Of a stretch of DNA of 64,000 nt, positions 1 to 8,551 are shown one piece after another. The translations under genes were made by a program, and so were the position numbers. The DNA is taken from contig NZ_LS483370.1 of NCBI RefSeq assembly GCF_900475285.1, positions 434,001-498,000 on the forward strand. The letters are read 5' to 3'. A model generated the notes under the pieces. That model saw nothing but the letters and a program-made list of their open reading frames with translations, had not been told where the DNA came from and did not search any database. The stretch is from Pseudomonas taetrolens (GTDB lineage Bacteria > Pseudomonadota > Gammaproteobacteria > Pseudomonadales > Pseudomonadaceae). The stretch's first letter is position 1. Each line of letters begins with the position of its first letter.

Positions 1-800
1 TCGAAGACCGTCTCAACCATGCGTCGTTGCTTGATGCGGGCCTGTTGAGCGGTGCGCGTTTCAATCGTTACCTGCACAACGACGCAACCAGTCTGGCCAA
101 GCGCCTGGAAAAAGCCTGCGGTCATACGCTGGTGGTGACCGATGGCGTGTTCAGCATGGACGGCGATCTGGCCGATTTGCCTGCGCTGGCCCGTGAAGCC
201 AGAGCCAAAGGCGCGTGGCTGATGGTCGATGACGCCCATGGTTTTGGGCCGCTGGGCGCCAAGGGTGGCGGGATTATCGAGCACTTCGGGTTAAGCGTGG
301 ACGATGTGCCGGTACTGGTCGGCACGCTCGGCAAAGCGTTCGGCACCAGCGGCGCTTTTGTAGCCGGCAGCGAAGAACTGATCGAAAGCCTGATCCAGTT
401 CGCCCGGCCTTACATCTATACCACCAGCCAACCGCCGGCCCTGGCCTGTGCGACGTTGAAAAGCCTTGAACTGTTGCGCACCGAACACTGGCGTCGCGAG
501 CACTTGAACCGCTTGATTCGCCAATTTCGCCATGGCGCGGAGCAGATCGGTTTGCAACTGATGGACAGCTTCACGCCGATTCAGCCGATCATGGTGGGTG
601 ACAGCGGCCGAGCGGTGCAGCTGTCGCGGCGCCTGCGCGAGCGCGGGCTGCTGGTGACGGCCATTCGCCCGCCGACCGTGCCTGCCGGTAGCGCACGTTT
701 ACGTGTGACCTTGTCGGCTGCTCACACCGAGGCGCAGGTGCAGCTATTGTTAAATGCACTTGAAGATTGCTGGCGTGAGTGGGAGCCCGACCATGCGTGA
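1..800 (+). CDS. bioF: 8-amino-7-oxononanoate synthase, 5'-truncated by the window edge
   Basis: BioF is the PLP enzyme that condenses pimeloyl-ACP (or -CoA) with L-alanine to give 8-amino-7-oxononanoate, the first committed step of the biotin rings. The reading frame is already open at base 3, so the N-terminal part of the protein lies outside the window. The visible part carries the alpha-oxoamine synthase landmarks [16 protein letters not shown] and the PLP-lysine motif TLGKAFG. The stop codon lies inside bioH (8-base overlap), which indicates a translationally coupled bioFHCD operon. Seen: motifs and overlap. Known: family reaction. Confidence 0.96.
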   Translation, partial: EDRLNHASLLDAGLLSGARFNRYLHNDATSLAKRLEKACGHTLVVTDGVFSMDGDLADLPALAREARAKGAWLMVDDAHGFGPLGAKGGGIIEHFGLSVDDVPVLVGTLGKAFGTSGAFVAGSEELIESLIQFARPYIYTTSQPPALACATLKSLELLRTEHWRREHLNRLIRQFRHGAEQIGLQLMDSFTPIQPIMVGDSGRAVQLSRRLRERGLLVTAIRPPTVPAGSARLRVTLSAAHTEAQVQLLLNALEDCWREWEPDHA

Positions 801-1524
801 TCGTTTGATTTTGCTGCCCGGCTGGGGCTTGGGAGTATCGCCGCTGGAACCCCTGGCGGCAGCCTTGAGTGGTTTGGACGAGCACTTGCGGGTCGAAATC
901 GAACCTTTGCCGGTGCTGCTTTCGGCAGCGCTGGACGACTGGCTCGACGAACTTGACGCCAGCCTGCCCGACAACGTCTGGCTCGGTGGCTGGTCGCTGG
1001 GCGGGATGCTTGCCAGCGAATTGGCGGCACGCCGGGGAGATCGTTGCTGCGGGCTCGTGACGCTGGGCAGTAACGTGAGCTTCGTCAGCCGTAGCGATTG
1101 GCCAAGTGCTATGCCGGCCGTCACCTTTGAGGCATTCCTCAACAACTTTCGCGATGCCCCCAACACCACCTTGAAGCGTTTTTGCCTGCTGTGCAGCCAA
1201 GGTGCATCCGAGCCCCGATCGCTGGCGGGTCTGCTGCTGGGCGGGGCACCGAAGGCCGAACCGGACACCTTGCTCGCTGGCCTCGACCTGCTGGGCAAGC
1301 TGGATACGCGACGTGCCTTGCAGGCATTCAGCGGGCCGCAACTGCACCTGTTTGCCGGTCTCGATGCACTGGTGCCGGTACAGGCTGCCAGTGACGTATT
1401 GACCCTTTTGCCCGATGTTGAAGTGGGTCTGATTGAACAGGCCTGTCATGCTTTTTTACTGGAAGCGCCCCACGAACTGGCGGCCGCCATCCAGGCTTTT
1501 TTACATGAGTTGGGTGATGACTGA
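793..1524 (+). CDS. bioH: pimeloyl-ACP methyl ester carboxylesterase BioH
   Basis: BioH is an alpha/beta hydrolase that removes the methyl group from pimeloyl-ACP methyl ester, ending the BioC-BioH route to pimelate. The product is 243 aa. It shows the nucleophile elbow GGWSLGG, an acid motif FAGLDALVP and a C-terminal histidine in QACHAFLLE. The ATG at 793 was chosen over an in-frame ATG at 754 because the protein then begins [12 protein letters not shown], the usual start of this group with the oxyanion-hole strand at once. It overlaps bioF by 8 bases and bioC by 8 bases, so the three are very likely coupled. Confidence 0.94.
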   Translation: MRDRLILLPGWGLGVSPLEPLAAALSGLDEHLRVEIEPLPVLLSAALDDWLDELDASLPDNVWLGGWSLGGMLASELAARRGDRCCGLVTLGSNVSFVSRSDWPSAMPAVTFEAFLNNFRDAPNTTLKRFCLLCSQGASEPRSLAGLLLGGAPKAEPDTLLAGLDLLGKLDTRRALQAFSGPQLHLFAGLDALVPVQAASDVLTLLPDVEVGLIEQACHAFLLEAPHELAAAIQAFLHELGDD

Positions 1525-2329
1525 TTTGAGTGTTGCAACATTGGCCGGCCACTTGCCGGACAAGCGTCAGGTGGCCGATTCGTTTTCTCGGGCCGCCGTC
1601 AGTTATGACAGTGTGGCCGAACTGCAACGTGCGGTTGGCCATCAGTTGATCGCCCGTTTGCCCGCAGGCATCCAGCCGCAGCGCTGGTTGGACCTGGGCA
1701 GTGGCACGGGGTATTTCAGCCGGGTGCTGGGTGAGCGCTTTGCGGGCAGTGAAGGGCTGGCGCTGGACATCGCCCAAGGCATGCTGGCGTTTGCCCGGCC
1801 GTTGGGTGGGGCGCAGCATTTTGTGGCCGGTGATGCGGAAAACCTGCCGTTGCAGGCCAACAGTTGCGATGTGATTTTCTCCAGCCTGGCGCTGCAGTGG
1901 TGCGCGGACTTCAGCGCGGTTCTCAGCGAGGCCCGGCGTGTGCTCAGGCCGGGCGGTGTGTTGGCGTTTGCCAGCTTGTGCGTGGGCACCTTGTACGAAC
2001 TGCGCAAGAGCTGGCAGGCAGTCGATGGTCAGGTTCATGTGAACCGCTTTCGTGAGCTCGAAACCTATCGGCAGCTGTGTGCAGGCAGTGATTTACAGGT
2101 TGTGAGCTTGCAGAACCAGCCGCATGTGCTGCACTACCCGCAGGTACGGCAACTGACCCATGAACTCAAGGCGCTGGGCGCACACAACCTGAATCCGGGT
2201 CGCCCGGAAGGACTGACCGGCAGGGCCCGGCTTCAAGGATTGTTGAGTGCCTATGAGCAGTTTCGTCAGCCACAAGGGCTACCGGCGACGTATCAGGTGG
2301 TCTACGGCATTTTGGAGAAAACGCGATGA
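1517..2329 (+). CDS. bioC: malonyl-ACP O-methyltransferase BioC
   Basis: BioC methylates malonyl-ACP with SAM so that the fatty acid machinery can build a disguised pimeloyl chain. The 270-aa product has the class I SAM motif [12 protein letters not shown], the acidic residue of motif II (LALDIAQGM) and FSSLALQWC, the typical BioC motif IV region. The ATG at 1517 gives the expected start MTDLSVATL and overlaps the bioH stop; the longer frame from 1433 lies inside bioH and looks unlike the family. The ATGA at 2326 couples it to bioD. Confidence 0.94.
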   Translation: MTDLSVATLAGHLPDKRQVADSFSRAAVSYDSVAELQRAVGHQLIARLPAGIQPQRWLDLGSGTGYFSRVLGERFAGSEGLALDIAQGMLAFARPLGGAQHFVAGDAENLPLQANSCDVIFSSLALQWCADFSAVLSEARRVLRPGGVLAFASLCVGTLYELRKSWQAVDGQVHVNRFRELETYRQLCAGSDLQVVSLQNQPHVLHYPQVRQLTHELKALGAHNLNPGRPEGLTGRARLQGLLSAYEQFRQPQGLPATYQVVYGILEKTR

Positions 2330-3006
2330 GTCCTGCGTACTTCATTACAGGCACTGACACTGACGTGGGTAAAACCACCATTGCCGCCGGATTGCTCTAT
2401 GCGGCTCGCGAAGCCGGGTTGAGCACGGCCGCAGGAAAACCGGTGGCGTCGGGCTGCGAAATGACTGCCGAAGGCCTGCGCAATACCGATGCTCTGGCGT
2501 TGATGGCTGAATCGTCGATCAAACTGACCTATGACGAAGTGAATCCTGTGGCATTTGAGCCGGCGATCGCCCCGCATATTGCGGCGCGGGAAGCCGGGGT
2601 AGTGCTCACGGTGCGCTCGTTGCTGGAACCGATGCGGTCTGTACTGGATCGGCAAGCGGATTTCACCCTGATTGAAGGTGCCGGTGGTTGGCGTGTGCCG
2701 TTGTCCGGGCAGGACAGTCTGTCGGACCTTGCACAGGCGCTGGATCTGCCCGTGATTCTGGTGGTGGGTGTGCGTCTGGGCTGTATCAGCCACGCCTTGT
2801 TGACCGCCGAGGCCATTGCGCGGGATGGTCTGCAATTAGCGGGCTGGGTGGCCAACATCATTGGCCCGAAAACCTCACGTCTCGAAGAAAACCTCGCCAC
2901 CTTGGCCGAACGTCTCCCGGCTCCCTGCCTGGGCCGCGTGCCAAAACTCAAGACAGCGTCGGCACAATCGGTGGCCGAATATCTGCAGCTGGATTTGCTG
3001 GATTAA
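2326..3006 (+). CDS. bioD: ATP-dependent dethiobiotin synthetase BioD
   Basis: BioD closes the ureido ring: 7,8-diaminopelargonate + CO2 + ATP gives dethiobiotin. The 226-aa protein has the P-loop GTDTDVGKT near residue 8, the KPVASGC substrate loop, and the second nucleotide-binding motif [10 protein letters not shown]. Its ATG overlaps the bioC stop by 4 bases. It is the last gene of the bio operon here; no clear intrinsic terminator follows, only an inverted REP pair. Confidence 0.95.
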   Translation: MSPAYFITGTDTDVGKTTIAAGLLYAAREAGLSTAAGKPVASGCEMTAEGLRNTDALALMAESSIKLTYDEVNPVAFEPAIAPHIAAREAGVVLTVRSLLEPMRSVLDRQADFTLIEGAGGWRVPLSGQDSLSDLAQALDLPVILVVGVRLGCISHALLTAEAIARDGLQLAGWVANIIGPKTSRLEENLATLAERLPAPCLGRVPKLKTASAQSVAEYLQLDLLD

Positions 3007-3038
3007 CCGTCGTTACACCTCAGTCCTGACTTTTTAAC

Positions 3039-3120
3039 AGCGAGCTTGCTCGCGATGGCCTCACCGCTGGTCTGCCTGACAGACCACGGTGCCTGTATCG
3101 CGAGCATGCTTGCGTCTGCA
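3039..3120. repeat. inverted REP pair (BIME) downstream of bioD
   Basis: Two imperfect copies of a GCGAGCTTGCTCGCGAT-type palindromic element face each other (3039-3056 and 3097-3120). Between them is a perfect 7-bp hairpin, TGGTCTG-cctga-CAGACCA at 3068-3086. This is the common Pseudomonas extragenic palindrome class that also occurs at 5154-5238 and 14217-14246. It may stabilise the bio mRNA 3' end or end transcription. The first copy lacks the conserved GTAGGA head, so it is partly degraded. Confidence 0.75.
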
Positions 3121-3161
3121 GGTTTGTGCCCGGTATGGGACGAACGGAGGCACTGCACTGC

Positions 3162-3205
3162 TTGACAATAAAAGGGCGTAAACGTATGTTTCAAACAACT
3201 GTTTG
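3162..3205 (+). promoter_or_regulatory. sigma-70-like promoter with PsrA-type operator for the acyl-CoA dehydrogenase gene
   Basis: TTGACA (3162-3167), a 17-base spacer and TATGTT (3185-3190) make a good promoter. Just downstream is CAAAC-AACT-GTTTG at 3192-3205, with perfect 5-bp arms and a 4-base spacer, covering the expected transcription start. PsrA, the TetR-family long-chain fatty acid sensor of Pseudomonas, is reported to bind (G/C)AAAC-N2-4-GTTT(G/C). The layout suggests repression by PsrA relieved by acyl-CoA or fatty acid. Operator assignment is inference from motif and position. Confidence 0.72.
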
Positions 3206-3266
3206 ACCGCTATAACAAATCCACGCGGTTGTTCATCCCCGGATTCATCAGCAGAGGTTTATCGCT

Positions 3267-5072
3267 ATGCCTGACTACAAGGCCCCCTTGCGTGATATTC
3301 GCTTCGTTCGTGACGAACTGCTCGGTTACGAAGCGCACTATCAGAGCCTGCCGGCTTGCCAGGACGCTACTCCAGATATGGTCGATGCCATTCTTGAAGA
3401 AGGCGCCAAGTTCTGTGAGCAGGTGCTGGCACCGCTGAACCGCGTGGGTGACATCGAAGGCTGCACCTGGAGTGAATCCGGGGTTAAAACGCCGACCGGA
3501 TTCAAAGAAGCCTACCAACAATTCGTTGAAGGCGGCTGGCCGAGCCTGGCCCACGACATCGAGCACGGTGGTCAGGGCCTGCCAGAATCCCTGGGCCTGG
3601 CGGTCAGTGAAATGGTCGGCGCAGCCAACTGGTCCTGGGGCATGTACCCAGGCCTGTCGCATGGCGCGATGAACACTATCTCCGAGCACGGCACCCCCGA
3701 GCAGCAAGACACCTACCTGACCAAACTGGTTACCGGCGAATGGACCGGCACCATGTGCCTGACCGAATCGCATTGCGGTACCGACCTGGGCATGTTGCGG
3801 ACCAAGGCCGAGCCGCAAGCGGACGGTTCGTACAAAATCTCGGGCACCAAGATCTTCATCTCGGCCGGTGAACACGACATGGCCGAGAACATCGTCCACA
3901 TCGTACTGGCCCGCCTGCCGGATGCACCGGCCGGTACAAAAGGTATTTCGCTGTTCATCGTGCCCAAGTTCCTGCCGAAGGCAGAGGGTGTGCTCGGTGA
4001 GCGCAACGCGGTTTCCTGCGGCTCCCTTGAGCATAAAATGGGGATCCACGGCAACGCGACCTGCGTGATGAACTTCGACGGCGCTACCGGTTTCTTGATC
4101 GGCCCGGCGAACAAAGGCCTGAACTGCATGTTCACCTTTATGAATACTGCGCGCCTGGGCACCGCCCTGCAGGGCCTGTCCCACGCTGAAATCGCTTTCC
4201 AGGGTGGCTTGAAATACGCCCGTGACCGCCTGCAAATGCGTTCGCTGACCGGACCTAAAGCACCTGAAAAAGCAGCTGACCCGATCATCGTCCACCCAGA
4301 TGTACGTCGCATGCTGTTGACCACCAAAGCGTTCGCCGAAGGCAACCGGGCGATGGTTTACTTCACCGCCAAGCAAGTCGACATCGTGAAATACGGCGTT
4401 GATGAAGACGAGAAGAAAAAAGCTGACGCACTGCTGGCCTTCATGACGCCGATTGCCAAAGCCTTTATGACTGAAGTCGGTTTTGAGTCCGCCAACCACG
4501 GTGTGCAAATCTACGGCGGTCACGGCTTTATCGCTGAATGGGGCATGGAGCAGAACGTTCGCGACAGCCGTATTTCGATGCTGTACGAAGGCACCACCGG
4601 TATTCAGGCACTCGACCTGTTGGGTCGCAAAGTGTTGATGACCCAAGGCGAAGCCCTGAAAGGCTTTACCAAGATCGTGCACAAGTTCTGCCAGACCAAC
4701 GAAGGCAACGAAGCCGTACAGGAGTTCGTCACACCGTTGGCGGCGCTGAACAAAGAATGGGGCGAGCTGACCATGAAGGTCGGCATGGCGGCCATGAAGG
4801 ACCGTGAAGAAGTGGGGGCGGCTTCGGTCGACTACCTGATGTATTCCGGTTATGCCTGCCTGGCGTACTTCTGGGCTGACATGGCCCGTCTGGCAGCTGA
4901 GAAGCTGGCAGCCGGCACCTCGGAAGAGGCGTTCTACAAAGCCAAGCTGCAAACTGCGCGCTTCTACTTCCAGCGCATCTTGCCGCGTACGCGTTCTCAC
5001 GTAGTGACCATGCTCTCGGGTGCCAGCAACCTGATGGACATGAAAGAAGAAGACTTCGACCTGGGCTACTAA
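3267..5072 (+). CDS. acyl-CoA dehydrogenase, large (about 600 aa) form, first paralogue
   Basis: This FAD enzyme introduces the alpha-beta double bond into acyl-CoA in beta-oxidation. The 601-aa protein begins [10 protein letters not shown], has the flavin and substrate region [13 protein letters not shown], and the C-terminal domain motif [16 protein letters not shown] followed by [16 protein letters not shown]. The extra C-terminal block after about residue 450 is typical of this 590-600 aa bacterial subgroup. It matches the position of PA0506 in P. aeruginosa (downstream of bioD), which has been called FadE1. A PsrA-type operator precedes it and an intrinsic terminator follows, so it is probably monocistronic. 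Chain-length preference cannot be read from the sequence. Confidence 0.93.
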   Translation: MPDYKAPLRDIRFVRDELLGYEAHYQSLPACQDATPDMVDAILEEGAKFCEQVLAPLNRVGDIEGCTWSESGVKTPTGFKEAYQQFVEGGWPSLAHDIEHGGQGLPESLGLAVSEMVGAANWSWGMYPGLSHGAMNTISEHGTPEQQDTYLTKLVTGEWTGTMCLTESHCGTDLGMLRTKAEPQADGSYKISGTKIFISAGEHDMAENIVHIVLARLPDAPAGTKGISLFIVPKFLPKAEGVLGERNAVSCGSLEHKMGIHGNATCVMNFDGATGFLIGPANKGLNCMFTFMNTARLGTALQGLSHAEIAFQGGLKYARDRLQMRSLTGPKAPEKAADPIIVHPDVRRMLLTTKAFAEGNRAMVYFTAKQVDIVKYGVDEDEKKKADALLAFMTPIAKAFMTEVGFESANHGVQIYGGHGFIAEWGMEQNVRDSRISMLYEGTTGIQALDLLGRKVLMTQGEALKGFTKIVHKFCQTNEGNEAVQEFVTPLAALNKEWGELTMKVGMAAMKDREEVGAASVDYLMYSGYACLAYFWADMARLAAEKLAAGTSEEAFYKAKLQTARFYFQRILPRTRSHVVTMLSGASNLMDMKEEDFDLGY

Positions 5073-5091
5073 GTCGCGGTGAGTCACCTTT

Positions 5092-5128
5092 AAAAGCCGC
5101 TTCTCCCCTTGGGTGAAGCGGCTTTTTT
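5092..5128 (+). terminator. intrinsic terminator of the first acyl-CoA dehydrogenase gene
   Basis: A 12-bp perfect stem (5092-5103 with 5115-5126) built on AAGCCGCTTC/GAAGCGGCTT ends in a run of six T, 19 bases after the stop codon. Confidence 0.9.
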
Positions 5129-5153
5129 GATTGTGGCCGCGCATTAATCCTCT

Positions 5154-5238
5154 GTAGGCGCAGGGTTGCTCGCGATGCAACCAACTCGGTATATCCGGGT
5201 CACCGGGGAGAGGTTATCGCGAGCAAGCTCGCTCCTAC
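5154..5238. repeat. inverted REP pair (BIME) between the acyl-CoA dehydrogenase genes
   Basis: Two head-to-head REPs: 5154-5176 starts GTAGGCGCAGGG and ends CTCGCGAT; 5216-5238 read on the minus strand is GTAGGAGCGAGCTTGCTCGCGAT, the canonical form. The GTAGG head at the outer ends and the inverted arrangement are diagnostic of the BIME layout. It sits after the terminator, in the intergenic region only. Confidence 0.85.
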
Positions 5239-5366
5239 AGGGCGTGACCTTTTGTGTCTTTATGGTCACAGCATGACCCTATGTATCACATTCGTTGTTG
5301 GGCTAGACTGCCCCTGTATTCAACGGCCCATCAGGGCTTCACCGTTTAGAGATTACGAGGTTTGCC

Positions 5367-7145
5367 ATGGCTGATTACAAAGCGCCCCTGCGCGATATGC
5401 GCTTCGTCCTCAATGAAGTATTTGAGGTCGCCACACTTTGGGCGCAATTACCTGCATTGGCTGAAACTGTAGACGCCGAAACGGTTGAAGCCATTCTTGA
5501 AGAAGCGGGCAAAGTAACCGCTAAAAGCATTGCGCCATTGAGCCGCAGCGGCGATGAAGAAGGTTGCCATTGGGACAACGGTGCTGTCTCCACGCCAGCC
5601 GGTTTTGTCGAGGCCTACCAGACCTACGCCGAAGGTGGCTGGGTCGGTGTTGGCGGCGATCCTGAGTTCGGCGGCATGGGCATGCCCAAGGCGGTATCGG
5701 CCCAGGTCGAAGAAATGATCAACTCCTCCAGCCTGTCCTTCGGCTTGTACCCGATGTTGACTGCCGGTGCCTGTGTATCGATCAATGCCCACGCCAGTGA
5801 TGAGCTGAAAGCCATTTACCTGCCGAACATGTACGCCGGCGTGTGGGCCGGTTCCATGTGTTTGACCGAGCCTCACGCCGGCACCGACCTGGGCATCATT
5901 CGGACCCGGGCCGAGCCTCAGGCCGATGGCACATACAAAATCAGTGGTACCAAGATTTTTATTACTGGCGGTGAACACGACCTGACCGAAAACATTATCC
6001 ACCTGGTACTGGCCAAGCTGCCGGATGCCCCCGCGGGGCCCAAAGGCATTTCGCTGTTCCTGGTGCCCAAGTTCATGGTCAATGACGATGGCAGCCTGGG
6101 TGAGCGTAATCCGGTGACCTGCGGTTCGATCGAGCACAAGATGGGGATCCAGGCTTCTGCCACCTGCGTGATGAATTTCGATGAAGCGGTCGGGTATCTG
6201 GTCGGTGAGCCCAACCGGGGTTTGGCCGCGATGTTCACCATGATGAATTACGAGCGCCTCGGGGTAGGTATCCAGGGGCTGGCCTCGGGCGAGCGCTCGT
6301 ATCAGAACGCTATTGAATACGCTCGCGACCGTTTGCAGGGGCGTGCTGCAACCGGTGCTCAGGCCAAGGACAAAGTGGCGGACCCGATCATTGTGCATGC
6401 AGACGTGCGTCGCATGCTGTTAACGATGAAAGCGTGCAACGAAGGCGGTCGGGCCTTTTCGACCTACGTGGCGAACCAGCTGGACATCGCCAAGTTCAGT
6501 GACGATCCGACAGCCCGTGAGCGTGCCGATGGCCTGGTAGCTTTGCTGACGCCTGTGGCCAAGGCCTTTATGACAGACCTCGGGCTTGAAACCACCGTAC
6601 ACGGCCAGCAGGTGTTTGGTGGTCATGGCTACATTCGGGAGTGGGGCCAGGAGCAACTGGTACGTGATGTGCGCATCACCCAGATCTACGAAGGCACCAA
6701 TGGCATTCAGGCGCTGGACCTGGTGGGCCGCAAGATCGTAGCGAATCAGGGGGCGTACTACCGTTTACTGGCTGACGAAATTCGCGGCTTCATTGCCTCG
6801 GCGCACAGTGACTTGAATGAGTTCACACAGCCGTTGGCCGAGGCTCTGGACACACTTGACCAGTTGACGGCCTGGGTTCTGGAACAGTCAAAAAATAACC
6901 CGAATGAAATCGGCGCGGCTTCGGTCGAGTATCTCCAGGTTTTTGGTTACACGACTTATGCGTACATGTGGGCACTGATGGCGCGTGCGGCGCTGGGCAA
7001 AGACGCGGACGAAGCGTTCTACGCCAGCAAGTTGGGAACGGCACGCTTCTATTTCGCACGTTTGCTGCCACGTATTCACTCATTGAGTGCCTCGGTAAAA
7101 GCCGGCAGCGAGTCGCTTTACTTGCTGGATGAAGCACATTTTTAA
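5367..7145 (+). CDS. acyl-CoA dehydrogenase, large form, second paralogue
   Basis: The 592-aa product is clearly related to the gene at 3267 (both begin with DYKAPLRD and share [34 protein letters not shown] and [14 protein letters not shown]), so the pair arose by tandem duplication. It should do the same FAD-dependent alpha-beta oxidation of acyl-CoA; divergence between the copies suggests different chain lengths. In P. aeruginosa the corresponding pair PA0506/PA0508 is reported to split long- and medium-chain substrates. Unlike its neighbour, no PsrA-type palindrome was found upstream. RBS is ACGAGG before ATG 5367. Confidence 0.93.
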   Translation: MADYKAPLRDMRFVLNEVFEVATLWAQLPALAETVDAETVEAILEEAGKVTAKSIAPLSRSGDEEGCHWDNGAVSTPAGFVEAYQTYAEGGWVGVGGDPEFGGMGMPKAVSAQVEEMINSSSLSFGLYPMLTAGACVSINAHASDELKAIYLPNMYAGVWAGSMCLTEPHAGTDLGIIRTRAEPQADGTYKISGTKIFITGGEHDLTENIIHLVLAKLPDAPAGPKGISLFLVPKFMVNDDGSLGERNPVTCGSIEHKMGIQASATCVMNFDEAVGYLVGEPNRGLAAMFTMMNYERLGVGIQGLASGERSYQNAIEYARDRLQGRAATGAQAKDKVADPIIVHADVRRMLLTMKACNEGGRAFSTYVANQLDIAKFSDDPTARERADGLVALLTPVAKAFMTDLGLETTVHGQQVFGGHGYIREWGQEQLVRDVRITQIYEGTNGIQALDLVGRKIVANQGAYYRLLADEIRGFIASAHSDLNEFTQPLAEALDTLDQLTAWVLEQSKNNPNEIGAASVEYLQVFGYTTYAYMWALMARAALGKDADEAFYASKLGTARFYFARLLPRIHSLSASVKAGSESLYLLDEAHF

Positions 7146-7159
7146 TGTGTTGAGTCGTT

Positions 7160-7177
7160 TGTAAGCATTTGCTTACA
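7160..7177 (+). promoter_or_regulatory. GacA upstream activating sequence of rsmY
   Basis: The sequence TGTAAG-CATTTG-CTTACA is a perfect inverted repeat and matches the established GacA UAS consensus TGTAAG-N6-CTTACA exactly. It lies about 57 bases before the predicted 5' end of rsmY, the spacing usual for Gac-controlled small RNAs. Phosphorylated GacA should bind here. It starts only 15 bases after the stop of the acyl-CoA dehydrogenase gene. Confidence 0.93.
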
Positions 7178-7233
7178 TTACGCAGCGACATTCGCCCATA
7201 TCGCCAGATTGGATCCACGGTTAATCTACTTCA

Positions 7234-7359
7234 CATGGACGTAGAGCAGGAAGCTCAAAGCAACAACACGGACACGTAGGATTCTGCTAGGAAGGCGGAG
7301 TGAAAAGGATGTCAGGGAAACAGTCTGCAAAACCCCGCCTAGGCGGGGTTTTCTTTTTT
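7234..7359 (+). ncRNA. rsmY: RsmY regulatory small RNA (sequesters RsmA/CsrA proteins)
   Basis: A roughly 120-nt untranslated region carries eight GGA motifs (7237, 7249, 7270, 7279, 7290, 7297, 7307, 7316). One is presented in a hairpin loop, GAGC-AGGAA-GCTC at 7244-7256, the preferred RsmA/RsmE target. A strong terminator ends it at 7329-7359. With the GacA site upstream this is a Gac/Rsm small RNA. The 3' part AAAAGGATGTCAGGG and the neighbours (LysR gene and class III aminotransferase gene, as beside rsmY in P. aeruginosa) favour RsmY over RsmX or RsmZ. It titrates translational repressors to release secondary metabolism and exoproduct genes. The exact 5' end is inferred. Confidence 0.9.
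7329..7359 (+). terminator. intrinsic terminator of rsmY
   Basis: Stem AAAACCCCGCC (7329-7339) with GGCGGGGTTTT (7342-7352), a two-base tip as written, then CTTTTTT. It defines the 3' end of the small RNA. Confidence 0.93.
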
Positions 7360-7434
7360 CTGCGTCTGAAAATTATCACTCCCTGACAGCCAAAACCCTT
7401 AGAGGCCATCGCTCGGCTTCTGCACAAGCATGGG

Positions 7435-8322
7435 TTACATCGGGTTCTTCACATCCTCAAGCAACGTACGCAGCAGCTCCAATGTGGCCTGCTGGCGCTG
7501 TACATCGCGACACACCAATCCCACTTTGAGCGGCACCCTCGGTTCACTCAGGGGTTTCCAGAGCAGTGCCGGATTATCGTGCTCATGCCGAGAACGTCCA
7601 GGCAGCACGGTGGACAGCTTGCTATGGGGCAAACTGTCGAGAATCCCGGCCATGGTATTGAGCTCAGCCTGAACCTGCGGGCGGCGTCCCAGGCTGGCGA
7701 GCTGGGTTTGCCAGATTTGCCGGACCTGAAACTCCTCCCCCAGCAACAACATCGGCAGCTCGGCGGCCTGACTCAAAGAGACTTTTTTGAATTCCCGCAA
7801 GGGATGATCGGCCGGGATCACCAGTTGCAACTCGTCTTCATATAACGGCAAGCCATGCAGACCCGGCTGGCGTGGCGGCAGATAGCTGATGCCGATGTCG
7901 AGCGAGCCATTGAGCAAGCGTCGTTCGATCTCCAGCCCGGTCAGTTCGTAGATTTGTACCACCAGATGCGGCTGGGCCTGACGTACCCGCTCCAGCATTT
8001 GCGGCACCAGACTGGTGTGGACAGTTTGCAGCACACCAATGGCAATGGTGCGTAACGCTTGGCCCTGGAAATTGCGCAGGGCTTCTTTCGCCCGCTGCAA
8101 TCCGTCGAGCAGCGGCAGCGCGTGGTTGTACAGGGTGTGAGCGGCCAGGGTGGGCAGCAGGCGCTTGCTGCTGCGCTCAAACAGGCGCACGTCAAGGTTA
8201 TGTTCAAGGTGACGAATCTGCTGTGACAGCGCTGGTTGCGAGATGGATAGACGTTCCGCGGCACGGCCCACATGGCCTTCTTCATACACCGCGACGAAAT
8301 AACGCAGCTGTTTAAAATCCAT
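7435..8322 (-). CDS. LysR-family transcriptional regulator
   Basis: The 295-aa product has the LysR N-terminal winged helix-turn-helix (MDFKQLRYFVAVYEEGHVGRAAERLSISQPALSQQI) and a C-terminal periplasmic-binding-like effector domain from about residue 90. It corresponds in position to the LysR gene beside rsmY in P. aeruginosa. It is divergent from the class III aminotransferase gene, a usual arrangement for a LysR regulator and its target, so the aminotransferase is a reasonable candidate target. A LysR-type box overlaps its own start codon, suggesting autoregulation. The effector is unknown. Confidence 0.92.
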   Translation of the reverse strand: MDFKQLRYFVAVYEEGHVGRAAERLSISQPALSQQIRHLEHNLDVRLFERSSKRLLPTLAAHTLYNHALPLLDGLQRAKEALRNFQGQALRTIAIGVLQTVHTSLVPQMLERVRQAQPHLVVQIYELTGLEIERRLLNGSLDIGISYLPPRQPGLHGLPLYEDELQLVIPADHPLREFKKVSLSQAAELPMLLLGEEFQVRQIWQTQLASLGRRPQVQAELNTMAGILDSLPHSKLSTVLPGRSRHEHDNPALLWKPLSEPRVPLKVGLVCRDVQRQQATLELLRTLLEDVKNPM

Positions 8323-8335
8323 AAGTATGACTTAT
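8321..8335. promoter_or_regulatory. LysR-type T-N11-A operator at the lysR start
   Basis: ATAAGT-ATG-ACTTAT is a perfect 6-bp inverted repeat fitting the LysR box T-N11-A (T 8322, A 8334). It overlaps the first codon of the minus-strand lysR gene, where binding would block expression. The assignment to this regulator is inference from position and symmetry. Confidence 0.6.
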
Positions 8336-8551
8336 CGAAAATGCTTAAAAAACGAAATGGCTCAAAGCGCCGGACGCGCCTAGTCTACGCCCATTCCACA
8401 GGGGCCATAGAGCCCTGGATGCAGATGAATAGCATTATTTTTGAGGTGATTTGCATAGGAAAGGCAACACAACCTGCCCTGGATTCAGCCCCTCTGGCTG
8501 GAACCTGTCCATTGCAAATAGAAGCTGTTTATGGTCACAAGGTCCGCGTGC

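Noticed and set aside
3210..5180. A 656-codon open frame on the minus strand opposite the first acyl-CoA dehydrogenase
   Set aside because: It mirrors a clearly real gene, has no recognisable domain or ribosome site, and is a typical consequence of high-GC codon use.
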